5,996 nucleotides of DNA. Origin: Pseudomonadales bacterium. Lineage in GTDB: Bacteria; Pseudomonadota; Gammaproteobacteria; Steroidobacterales; Steroidobacteraceae. The notes below the pieces were generated by a model. That model searched no databases. It was not told where the DNA came from and worked only from the letters and a program-made list of their open reading frames with translations. A program made the translations under genes and the position numbers. This document shows, in pieces, positions 1-5,408 of the stretch. How positions within the stretch are numbered: position 1 is the stretch's first letter; every line of letters starts with the position of its first letter. The DNA is taken from positions 1 to 5,996 of the forward strand of contig JAGRJB010000206.1 of the NCBI GenBank assembly GCA_020442965.1. The letters run 5' to 3'.

Positions 1-22
1 CTACCAACTGAGCTACCCCGGC
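1..22 (-). tRNA. 5' end of a tRNA gene (partial, isotype not certain)
   Basis: Read on the minus strand, these bases give the acceptor 5' strand GCCGGGG followed by TAGCTCAGTTGGTAG, the universal U8-A9 plus D-stem and D-loop signature of a bacterial tRNA. The gene starts at position 22 and runs off the left edge, so the anticodon, variable and T arms are missing and the amino acid cannot be read. A GCCGGGG acceptor end is compatible with several isotypes; threonine is a guess from memory only. An upstream promoter at 73-101 supports a real transcribed gene. Confidence 0.87.
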
Positions 23-65
23 AAATTAGCGAACCCGCACAACCAGCAATGGGGTGCGATTAGGG

Positions 66-101
66 CGGCGGAATTCTAGTCGCCGCGCGCCTGCGAGGCA
101 A
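66..101 (-). promoter_or_regulatory. sigma70 promoter of the tRNA gene, GC-rich discriminator
   Basis: On the minus strand a -35 box TTGCCT (101 to 96) is followed by exactly 17 nt and a -10 box TAGAAT (78 to 73, 5 of 6 matches to consensus). The predicted start is near 66, giving a leader of about 44 nt before the tRNA at 22. Downstream of the -10 box lies CCGCCGCCC, a GC-rich discriminator of the kind known from stringently controlled tRNA and rRNA promoters. GCGGCG (65-70) and CGCCGC (81-86) also form an inverted repeat around the -10 box. Confidence 0.65.
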
Positions 102-112
102 TTCAAATGGCC

Positions 113-130
113 AAAAGCGTGCGCACGCTC
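113..130 (-). terminator. candidate rho-independent terminator after the MFS gene
   Basis: Starting inside the MFS stop codon, the minus strand reads AGCGTGCGCACGCT, a 14-base perfect palindrome (129 to 116), which runs into TTTT (116 to 113). As RNA it can fold into a 5-bp stem with a GCGC loop followed by a short U run. The stem and the U tract are both short, so termination may be inefficient. Its position directly after the gene is what makes it plausible. Confidence 0.42.
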
Positions 131-1376
131 AGGCAGCCAATCGGCGCTGTACCTCATCGACATCGAGTCCCGAGGGCAGCGGCTTCAGGAACATATACAG
201 GACGGCGGCCAGCATCAGAGGCAGCGCGCCACCGCAGAACATCGCCCAGTCCCAGCCGTAGCGGTCCGCGAGCCAACCAATCAACGCCGGCCCGGTGGCC
301 TGCCCCAACACGACCGCGAAGGAACTCGCAAACGCGATACCGGTGGCGCGCAAACGAGTTGGGAACAGCTCGGCGACGTACGCGAATTTGACTGCAGCCG
401 TGCCGAGCAGGAAAACCGCCATGATCGAAAAGGCGATCAGACTCTGAACATACCCCTCGGAGAGCCGCAGGAACACCATGAAAAACACGCTGCCGAGCAG
501 GGTCCAGATAATAGTGGTTGTCCGGCGAGTCAGATAGAACTCACCGACCCAGGCTGCGGCGAAATAGCCCAGCAGTCCGATCAGATTGCTCAGGCCGACG
601 AGTGTTGCCGTCCCGGCAATCTCGAAACCGCGTTGTTCGTGAAAGTAGGTAGGCGCAAAGAGGAACGTGCCGCCGTACGCCACCACGAAGCAATACTGTG
701 CGGCGAACAGCGTCAACGTGCGGCGGCGCAACTGCGGCGCGAACAGGTCCCGAAACGACGCGGGGCGATCGCGCGGCTGCGCGGGTGCGAGGCGCGTCGA
801 CTCGCGCACGACTCGGCGAATCACCCACACGAAGGGCATGCTGACGAGGCCGGTCAGAAACAACACTCGCCAACCGTGCGACTGCAGCAGCAGTACAGCC
901 AAGATCGAGGCTAGAAACCAGCCGATGGGATACGCGATTTGCAACAGGCCGGTCATCAGCCCGCGAATTCGCGCGGGCGCTTCCTCGACGACCAGTGCTC
1001 CTGTGGCCGGATACAGCAAACCGCCTGAGGCAATGCTGCCGGCTCGAACGGCAACCAGCGGCAGGAGACTGGTGGTCAGCGCATGTGCGGCCACGAACAA
1101 TGATGACGCCAGGGTACCGAAGATCAGCATCTTGCGGCGACCGTAGCGATCAGCGAGCAACCCCAGCCAGATGAGACCCAAGCCACCCAGCGCGAATGGG
1201 ATCCCGGACAACAAACCCAACTGGGTACGTGTCAGCTGAAATTCAAGCTTGATCAGCGGCAGCGCATAGCTCCAGAGCGCCAGATCCATCTGACTGAAGC
1301 CATAGGTCGCGAAACACACCAGCCAAAGTCGACCTGGGTAGCCGCGCGTCAGCGCGATGACTTCGCGCAGCTTCAA
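129..1376 (-). CDS. MFS transporter, metabolite:H+ symporter-like (12 TM)
   Basis: A 415-residue inner-membrane transporter of the major facilitator superfamily, of typical length for a 12-helix member. Hydrophobic helices are spread over residues 17-190 and 220-398, with a hydrophilic central loop at about 191-219. The loop between helices 2 and 3 carries motif A, GLLADRYGRRK (72-82, Asp76). A degenerate second copy lies near 276-286, and ELFPTRLRATG (336-346) followed by GWLADRYG (367-374) is typical of the sugar and aromatic-acid/metabolite:H+ symporter branches. Asp31 sits in helix 1 before ALP. The start is TTG at 1376: an in-frame TAA lies 6 nt upstream, and the first internal Met (residue 30) would remove helix 1. 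No good Shine-Dalgarno is visible, so translation is probably coupled to the fur-like gene ending 6 nt upstream. Substrate unknown; linkage to an iron-type regulator suggests a metal- or chelate-related substrate, but this is inference. Confidence 0.9.
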   Translation of the reverse strand: MKLREVIALTRGYPGRLWLVCFATYGFSQMDLALWSYALPLIKLEFQLTRTQLGLLSGIPFALGGLGLIWLGLLADRYGRRKMLIFGTLASSLFVAAHALTTSLLPLVAVRAGSIASGGLLYPATGALVVEEAPARIRGLMTGLLQIAYPIGWFLASILAVLLLQSHGWRVLFLTGLVSMPFVWVIRRVVRESTRLAPAQPRDRPASFRDLFAPQLRRRTLTLFAAQYCFVVAYGGTFLFAPTYFHEQRGFEIAGTATLVGLSNLIGLLGYFAAAWVGEFYLTRRTTTIIWTLLGSVFFMVFLRLSEGYVQSLIAFSIMAVFLLGTAAVKFAYVAELFPTRLRATGIAFASSFAVVLGQATGPALIGWLADRYGWDWAMFCGGALPLMLAAVLYMFLKPLPSGLDVDEVQRRLAA

Positions 1377-1382
1377 TGAGAG

Positions 1383-1811
1383 TTACTTGTTAGCTAAGCG
1401 TCGCAGCCGGATCGTCAGATCGACTCCAACCACTGCAAAACCTGGCGGCGGCTCGGGAAAACGACTGAAACTGACCTGCGATTCCTCGACATCACTCCAC
1501 GAGCCGCCATCCAGGTCGTGAAAGTGGTAGTGCGGATGCGTGTTGGAGTCAAACAGCGCTCGCTCGTCGCCCGACGAGACCTGCCGGACAAAACCGTGCG
1601 CAGCCAGCAGATTGAGCGTGTTGTAGACCGTTGCCTTGGAGACGCGCGTCCCGGCTTGCTTGAGCGTAGCGATGATCTGCTCAGCCGTCATGTGCTGCGG
1701 CGTCGCCAGCAGGAGCGACGCAATCTTGAGTCGCTGCGCAGTCGGCCGCACCCCGCGTGCCGCCAGACTCTCGGCGAGTCTCGCTCGGTCGACCGGCGGC
1801 ACGATCTGCAT
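1383..1811 (-). CDS. Fur-superfamily transcriptional regulator, Irr-like
   Basis: A 142-residue DNA-binding regulator of the Fur superfamily. Residues 10-80 form the winged helix, with RGVRPTAQRLKIASLL (19-34) and recognition helix SKATVYNTLNLLAAHGFV (58-75). The dimerisation half starts with LFDSNTHPHYHFHDLD (86-101), whose His92, His94, His96 and His98 are the likely metal or heme ligands. It continues with FPEPPPGFAVVGVDLTIRLRR (from residue 118), close in pattern to the C-terminus of Irr proteins (PEPPEG...VDVVVRLR, from memory). There is no cysteine, so the structural CxxC zinc sites of classical Fur and Zur are absent, as is an N-terminal heme regulatory Cys-Pro motif. The start at 1811 is chosen because GGAAAG lies 6 nt upstream; ATG at 1817 (144 aa) is the alternative. 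The open frame extends to 2099, but that extension is Cys-rich, unrelated to Fur and antisense to a pilin gene. Probably co-transcribed with the downstream MFS gene. Confidence 0.9.
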   Translation of the reverse strand: MQIVPPVDRARLAESLAARGVRPTAQRLKIASLLLATPQHMTAEQIIATLKQAGTRVSKATVYNTLNLLAAHGFVRQVSSGDERALFDSNTHPHYHFHDLDGGSWSDVEESQVSFSRFPEPPPGFAVVGVDLTIRLRRLANK

Positions 1812-1817
1812 CGTCAT

Positions 1818-1823
1818 CTTTCC
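1818..1823 (-). promoter_or_regulatory. ribosome binding site deciding the regulator start
   Basis: GGAAAG on the minus strand (1823 to 1818) sits 6 nt from ATG 1811 but directly abuts ATG 1817. Normal spacing therefore favours 1811 as the start of the Fur-like gene. Confidence 0.55.
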
Positions 1824-1829
1824 AGTATA
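1824..1829 (-). promoter_or_regulatory. candidate -10 box of the Fur-like gene
   Basis: TATACT on the minus strand (1829 to 1824) matches the sigma70 -10 consensus at 5 of 6 positions. No good -35 hexamer is present at 16-18 nt; TTGCAC upstream is only 12 nt away. Transcription would start near 1817, leaving a leader of only about 0-6 nt, so the transcript could be nearly leaderless. Confidence 0.35.
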
Positions 1830-1842
1830 GCGAACGATAGCG
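1827..1842. repeat. direct repeat ATAGCG x2 with 10-bp period
   Basis: ATAGCG occurs at 1827-1832 and again at 1837-1842, one DNA turn apart, overlapping the candidate -10 box of the Fur-like gene. It could be an operator half-site pair used for autoregulation, but the units are short and chance is possible. It does not look like a classical Fur box or an Irr ICE box. Confidence 0.3.
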
Positions 1843-1865
1843 TGCAAAAGGCCTGAATACCGTCG

Positions 1866-1900
1866 TTTGCGCTCGATTTGCGCTGCCACCGGCAGCGCAA
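1866..1900. repeat. TTGCGCT array with perfect inverted repeat, candidate operator or hairpin
   Basis: TTTGCGCT is present at 1866-1873 and 1877-1884, an 11-bp period, and AGCGCAA follows in inverted orientation at 1894-1900. The second and third units are the ends of a perfect 10-bp inverted repeat, TTGCGCTGCC (1878-1887) and GGCAGCGCAA (1891-1900), separated by ACC. No T tract follows on either strand, so it is not a standard terminator. It lies 46-81 bp upstream of the first pilin gene and 55-89 bp upstream of the Fur-like gene, suiting a shared operator or an untranslated-leader hairpin. Confidence 0.6.
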
Positions 1901-1946
1901 GCCGCGGCAAGATCTCTTGGCCTGAGGCCTCGAAGGAGTTGTCGGC

Positions 1947-2462
1947 ATGCGAAGTGCACACGGAGTCACACTGATCGAGTTGCTCACAGCACTGGCATTG
2001 CTCGCCATTCTCGCCGCGGCAGCGGCGCCGGGCTTTCGGCATATGGCACGCCGGGCTGCCGTCCTGAGCGCGACACACGAGATCATGAGCGCTCTGCATT
2101 CCACACGGGCCGCTGCGATCACGCGTGGCCAGCCGGGGATCGTTTGCGTGACAGGCACGACCGGCACCTGCCTCAACGTGATCGATCGACCCGGCGACGG
2201 TTACCTGGCGTGGCTCGACACGGGCGCTGACCGCGGCAGGCTCGATCCGCGCGACACCGTGCTATTTCGCTCGCGTCTGCCCGGGCGAATCAGCCTGCGC
2301 GGCAGCCGCACGAGTGTCACCTTCTGGCCTGTCTCGCGCGCTGGCACCACCAACACATTGTCCATCTGCGATCGCGACGCGATCGCCGCACCGTCGCAGG
2401 TCATCGTTAGCCAATCCGGGCGACCCCGCCTCGCAACCGCGCCAGCACGAGCGTGCGAATGA
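1947..2462 (+). CDS. fimT: GspH/FimT-type minor prepilin (first copy)
   Basis: A 171-residue type IV prepilin of the GspH/FimT family, exported to the inner membrane and cut by the prepilin peptidase PilD. The class III signal is MRSAHG followed by VTLIELL, so cleavage is after Gly6, with Val at +1 and the conserved Glu at +5 (Glu11). A hydrophobic helix (about residues 7-28) is followed by the FimT pattern with HSTRAAAITRG (51-61). Cysteines 67, 75, 141 and 170 may form two disulfides in the periplasm. The C-terminal tail has SQSGRPRL (156-162), a GRxR motif also seen in DNA-binding FimT proteins. The start is supported by AAGGAG at 1933-1938 with 8-nt spacing. It is the first gene of the pilus operon, divergent from the Fur-like gene. 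The call as FimT rather than FimU is by order and paralogy only. Confidence 0.83.
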   Translation: MRSAHGVTLIELLTALALLAILAAAAAPGFRHMARRAAVLSATHEIMSALHSTRAAAITRGQPGIVCVTGTTGTCLNVIDRPGDGYLAWLDTGADRGRLDPRDTVLFRSRLPGRISLRGSRTSVTFWPVSRAGTTNTLSICDRDAIAAPSQVIVSQSGRPRLATAPARACE

Positions 2463-2576
2463 TTCCACTCGTCGAGACGCACGGTCGTCGGTCCCCAGAC
2501 GCCGCTCATCGGATGACACGCGCCACTTCGCGTTTAGGGCTATCGCATCGGGCGACAGAAGGCCGACAATGCGGTT

Positions 2577-3209
2577 ATGGGGCTCCATTCGTCTCGCTTC
2601 TGCGGTTTACCTTATTCCGCACGCGGCTTTACGCTGCTCGAGCTGATGTTCGCGATCGCCATCGCGGCCGTCATTCTCGCGGTCGGCGCGCCAAGTTTCG
2701 CCGAATTCCGTCGCAACGCACGCCTCACCAGTGTCGCCAATGATTTCCTCGCGGCAACCCAGCTGGCTCGCACCGAAGCGATCAAGCGCCGCACCACTGT
2801 CTCGATCTGTCCATCCTCGAGCGCCAGTAGTAATGCCCCGGCTTGCGACAGCGCGGATTTCGGCGGCTGGATCATCTTCGAAGACAGCGATCGCAGTTGC
2901 ACGCGCGAAGCGGCCGAAGCCGTGATTGGCGGCGAGGCCCCGATCAATGACGCGGGAGTGTCGGATACTTTCCGAGTAACTGCTGCCGCGAACGGCGGAT
3001 GCGTGTCGATCGCGTCCACAGGCTATGTCGACGACCGGGCGGCTTTGCCGTCGCTGACCCGGATCGTGTACTGCGACGCGCGCGGCATCGCCGGCCAGGG
3101 CGGCTCGAATCGGGCCGACGCGCGGGCCCTGGCAGTCGATGCCAACGGTCGCGCTCGCATCACGCGCGAGGCCGACGTCATCTCTGCCTGGGGGATTGAT
3201 TGCCCATGA
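2577..3209 (+). CDS. fimU: GspH/FimT-type minor prepilin (second copy, probable FimU)
   Basis: A 210-residue GspH/FimT-family prepilin. The leader is 17 residues and ends SARG, followed by FTLLELMFAIAIAAVILAVGAPSF (from residue 18), with Phe at +1 and Glu22 at +5. The globular part begins with RRNARLTSVANDFLAATQLA (from 45) and ARTEAIKRRTTVSICPSS, the best-conserved stretch of the family. Mature cysteines 78, 90, 108, 142, 166 and 209 suggest up to three disulfides. GRAR at 191-194 is the family GRxR motif. ATG 2577 is the only plausible start: an in-frame TAG lies at 2535 and no ATG, GTG or TTG precedes the signal. The ribosome site is poor (AAGG about 14 nt upstream). The gene follows the first pilin after 114 nt in which I see no other gene, and its stop overlaps pilV by 4 nt. 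In Pseudomonas, FimU links tip pilins to the pilus; that role is inferred from position. Confidence 0.86.
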   Translation: MGLHSSRFCGLPYSARGFTLLELMFAIAIAAVILAVGAPSFAEFRRNARLTSVANDFLAATQLARTEAIKRRTTVSICPSSSASSNAPACDSADFGGWIIFEDSDRSCTREAAEAVIGGEAPINDAGVSDTFRVTAAANGGCVSIASTGYVDDRAALPSLTRIVYCDARGIAGQGGSNRADARALAVDANGRARITREADVISAWGIDCP

Positions 3210-3745
3210 ATCATATCGGTGCGTCGCAAGCGGGAGTCAGCCTGGTCGAATCATTGGTGGCTTTGCTGGTGCTCTCGATCGGGCTCCTGGGCATCGCCGG
3301 CTTGTTTGTCGACAACGTCAAGAACAGTCGCACTGCACTGCTTCGCACTCAAGCCATCAATCTGGTCACCGACATGGCCGATCGAATTCGCGCTAACAGT
3401 TCGGCGCAGGCTGCTTACGACATCGCCGCCTATGGCGGCGCGCCGGCGAAGCATCAATGCGCTCCGGACAACACCGCGGGCGGCAGCAACTGCAGTATCG
3501 ATGAGCTGGCCGAAGACGATCTGGGCCGTTGGCTTGACTCCGTGCGGGCAACGCTTCCAGGGGCGGACCAGGTCGATTCGGCGGTGGTCGAGTACGACCC
3601 ACCGGCCAATCCCGGGCAACCCGAGCAGTACGTGATTACCGTGCGCTGGCTCGAACCGGGTGCCACTGCCACCAACGACGATGCGACCGATGGGCGTTAC
3701 CGCTATCGCTCGACCATCGTCGTGATGCCGCGCGAGCGCGTCTGA
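3206..3745 (+). CDS. pilV: type IV pilus minor pilin / modification protein PilV
   Basis: A 179-residue minor prepilin. The leader MNHIGASQAG is cut after Gly10; the mature end VSLVESLVALLVLSIGLLGI has Glu15 at +5 and is a near-textbook PilV helix. The following segment, RTQAINLVTDMADRIRANSSA (47-67), is the second PilV hallmark. Cys85 and Cys96 probably form a disulfide. The start ATG (3206) overlaps the TGA of the preceding pilin in an ATGA junction, indicating translational coupling, with a G-rich ribosome site at 3190-3195. A TTG two codons upstream (3200) is less likely. PilV belongs to the tip or priming complex with FimU, PilW, PilX and PilY1 (known for the family), in line with the next genes here. 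Confidence 0.93.
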   Translation: MNHIGASQAGVSLVESLVALLVLSIGLLGIAGLFVDNVKNSRTALLRTQAINLVTDMADRIRANSSAQAAYDIAAYGGAPAKHQCAPDNTAGGSNCSIDELAEDDLGRWLDSVRATLPGADQVDSAVVEYDPPANPGQPEQYVITVRWLEPGATATNDDATDGRYRYRSTIVVMPRERV

Positions 3746-4845
3746 TGCGTGTGCGCGGCTTCAGCTTGATCGAGTTGTTGGTATCGCTCGCGATCGGCTC
3801 CATTCTGCTGGTCGGTGCTGTCTACGTGTATCAGAACGGCCGCCAGACCTACGCGATCAATGAAAGCGTCGCACGCTTGCAGGACCAGGGCCGCTACGTG
3901 TTCTCGGTCATGGAGCCCGAGATCGAAATGGCGGGCTTCTACGGCTTCACGAACACGGCGGACAGCATTGGCTTTGTCAGCGCCACCAACCCGGGCGCTG
4001 TGATACCTGCCGCACGCTTGCGGCAACACCCGCAGCCGCCGCTTGCACCCGCGCCCGTGCCTGCACCTGGATTGCCGACGGCAGCGCACCAGTGTGGCAT
4101 CAATTTTGCGGTCGACCTGCTGATGCCGATTCAAGGATCGAACGACGGTCTCGTCGCGGGGATGCCGTTCACCTGTGCGCCGAGCGCTGTCGCAGGTGGC
4201 GCCGCACCGACGGCCGATACCCTCACGATACGGCATGCGGGTCTCGAGCCGGTAGCGGCGCGCGCGGGTCGCCTGCAGCTCTATGCATCACGGCTAACGA
4301 GCCGCACGGCGCAGCGTTTGTTCGACGATGGCAATGCGCCCGGCATCGTCAATGCCGACCATCAGATTCGCGATCTGATCGTACGCGCATACTATGTGGC
4401 TAACAATTCGGTCGACCGTCCCGGATTTCCTGCCCTCAGGGTCAAGACCTTGACCGAGGCCGGCGGCGCGCCGGTGTTCACCGACACCGAAGTGATTTCG
4501 GGCGTAGAAGACCTGCAAGTCCAATTTGGCATTGACACCGGCGATTACGACAATGACGGCGTAGTCGATCCGGGAGCCGACGTGAACAACGACGGCATTA
4601 TCGAAACAGACGGGCGCGCCACGCGCTATGTCAGCCCCGACTTCCCCGACCTGGAGCGCTTCCAGATCGTTGCCGTGCGAGTTTGGCTGCGCTTGCGCGC
4701 CGATCAGACCGAGATTGGCTTCAGCGACGCTGGCAGAACCTATCGCTACGCCGATGTCACCTACGTTCCGACGGCCGCCGACGCGCGCTTTCGGCGAGCC
4801 GTCATGTCGCGCACGATTTCATTACGCAATTCGCGGGTCCTTTGA
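3745..4845 (+). CDS. pilW: type IV pilus minor pilin / assembly protein PilW
   Basis: A 366-residue prepilin. The very short leader MRVRG is cut before FSLIELLVSLAIGSILLVGA (from residue 6, Glu10 at +5). The segment ARLQDQGRYVFSVMEPEIEMAGFYG (43-67) is the PilW signature. A proline/alanine-rich stretch (96-111) sits before Cys117, which may pair with Cys144. Near the C-terminus, VEDLQVQFGID (254-264) leads into two consecutive acidic loops, DYDNDG..D (267-275) and DVNNDG..E (279-287), resembling calcium-binding DxDxDG loops. Then follows the family segment with VAVRVWLRLRA (309-319). ATG overlaps the pilV TGA by one base (TGATG), so translation is likely coupled. PilW is part of the pilus tip complex that presents PilY1. 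Confidence 0.93.
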   Translation: MRVRGFSLIELLVSLAIGSILLVGAVYVYQNGRQTYAINESVARLQDQGRYVFSVMEPEIEMAGFYGFTNTADSIGFVSATNPGAVIPAARLRQHPQPPLAPAPVPAPGLPTAAHQCGINFAVDLLMPIQGSNDGLVAGMPFTCAPSAVAGGAAPTADTLTIRHAGLEPVAARAGRLQLYASRLTSRTAQRLFDDGNAPGIVNADHQIRDLIVRAYYVANNSVDRPGFPALRVKTLTEAGGAPVFTDTEVISGVEDLQVQFGIDTGDYDNDGVVDPGADVNNDGIIETDGRATRYVSPDFPDLERFQIVAVRVWLRLRADQTEIGFSDAGRTYRYADVTYVPTAADARFRRAVMSRTISLRNSRVL

Positions 4846-4866
4846 TATGCCACCTGATATGCCACG
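4843..4866 (+). repeat. 12-nt tandem duplication spanning the pilW stop and pilX start
   Basis: TGATATGCCACC (4843-4854) is followed immediately by TGATATGCCACG (4855-4866), identical at 11 of 12 positions. The first copy contains the pilW stop and the first pilX ATG; the second copy contains another in-frame pilX ATG. The duplication length is a multiple of three, so it adds four leader residues without breaking the frame. Confidence 0.85.
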
Positions 4867-5365
4867 CCGCGCTTTCCTCGCAACATCCGCCCCGCGTCGC
4901 CAACAGGGTGCTGCACTGATCGTCGGACTCATCTTGCTCGTGGTACTCACGATGCTGGCATTGACCGGCACCAATACGTCGCGCACCGAACTCGTCATGG
5001 CGCAGAATGAGCAGTTCCGCAAGAATGCGGCGCTCGCGTCAAGCGCTGGCATCGAGCGCGCAATCAGCGCGTTGGGCACCGTACCCGCCGTGCCAGGTGC
5101 GGCACCCACCGTCGCCGCAGACGTGGAGCTGACACCCGGCGAAGCGGAGCGGTACACCACCACAAGTCGTTACCTCGGCGATGAAACGAATTTGCCGCAG
5201 TCGAGCGCCAATCGGTTCATCGGCCTGCATTATGAAATCGTGAGCGACGGTACCTCCGTCCGCGACGCGACCGATCGGCAGGTGCAGGGGATCATGGTCG
5301 TGGCCACCGCGGGCGGTGCAGCCGGCGAACAATCGGTGGGCCAGATCGGCACCGGCTTACCTTGA
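4847..5365 (+). CDS. pilX: type IV pilus minor pilin / assembly protein PilX
   Basis: A 172-residue PilX-family minor pilin. RRQQG (17-21) precedes a hydrophobic helix beginning AALIVGLILLVVLTMLALTG, followed by TSRTELVMAQNEQFRKNAALASSAG (44-68), the PilX N-terminal domain pattern. Position +5 is Val26 instead of Glu, which is normal for PilX and GspK-like tip pilins. The start ATG 4847 lies 1 nt after the pilW stop. A second in-frame ATG at 4859 arises from a 12-nt near-perfect tandem duplication of the start region and would give 168 residues; the choice is uncertain because neither has a good ribosome site. The reading frame is open back to 4628 but that part is inside pilW and is not used. 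In the family, PilX acts with PilY1, encoded two genes downstream. Confidence 0.91.
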   Translation: MPPDMPRRAFLATSAPRRQQGAALIVGLILLVVLTMLALTGTNTSRTELVMAQNEQFRKNAALASSAGIERAISALGTVPAVPGAAPTVAADVELTPGEAERYTTTSRYLGDETNLPQSSANRFIGLHYEIVSDGTSVRDATDRQVQGIMVVATAGGAAGEQSVGQIGTGLP

Positions 5366-5395
5366 GTCGACGGCGACGCGCAATCAATGACGGTC

Positions 5396-5401
5396 AGGGA
5401 G
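5396..5401 (+). promoter_or_regulatory. strong ribosome binding site of the small secreted protein
   Basis: AGGGAG (5396-5401) lies 7 nt before ATG 5409 (ATG 5412 follows directly). It is one of the best ribosome sites in the operon, supports this start, and shows the small gene is translated independently of pilX. Confidence 0.7.
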
Positions 5402-5408
5402 CGAAGCC

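Noticed and set aside
71..79. GAATTCTAG as part of an Irr ICE-type operator
   Set aside because: It lacks the spaced TTTAGAA-N3-TTCTAAA structure, is far from the regulator, and is better explained as the tRNA promoter -10 region.
54..914. Long plus-strand open frame of 286 codons across the MFS gene
   Set aside because: It is antisense to a clear membrane transporter, has a low-complexity Arg/Gln/Glu-rich composition typical of GC-rich shadow frames, and shows no family motif.
1860..1868. CCGTCGTTT as a possible AlgR site for the pilus operon
   Set aside because: AlgR controls the fimU-pilV-pilW-pilX-pilY1 operon in Pseudomonas, but this sequence matches the remembered box CCGTTCGTC only if a gap is allowed, and it is a single copy.
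1919..1931. GGCCTGAGGCCTC palindromic stretch before the first pilin gene
   Set aside because: The arms are only 4 bp, or an 8-bp palindrome without a loop, which is expected by chance at this GC content.
1812..2099. N-terminal extension of the Fur-like frame up to 2099
   Set aside because: The added 96 residues are Cys/Gln-rich, unlike any Fur domain, and run antisense through the intergenic region into the first pilin gene. A ribosome site supports the start at 1811.
2453..2743. Plus-strand open frames bridging the two FimT-type genes (2314-2646 and 2453-2743)
   Set aside because: They overlap the pilin coding regions in other frames, are Arg/Ser-rich, and have no signal peptide or motif.
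3703..4236. Minus-strand open frame of 177 codons inside pilW
   Set aside because: It is antisense to a confident pilW, is rich in Arg, His and Asp, and has no recognisable motif.
4628..4846. Upstream extension of the pilX frame
   Set aside because: It overlaps the C-terminal coding part of pilW in another frame; PilX proteins begin shortly before the QQG-AAL segment, so ATG 4847 or 4859 is the start.
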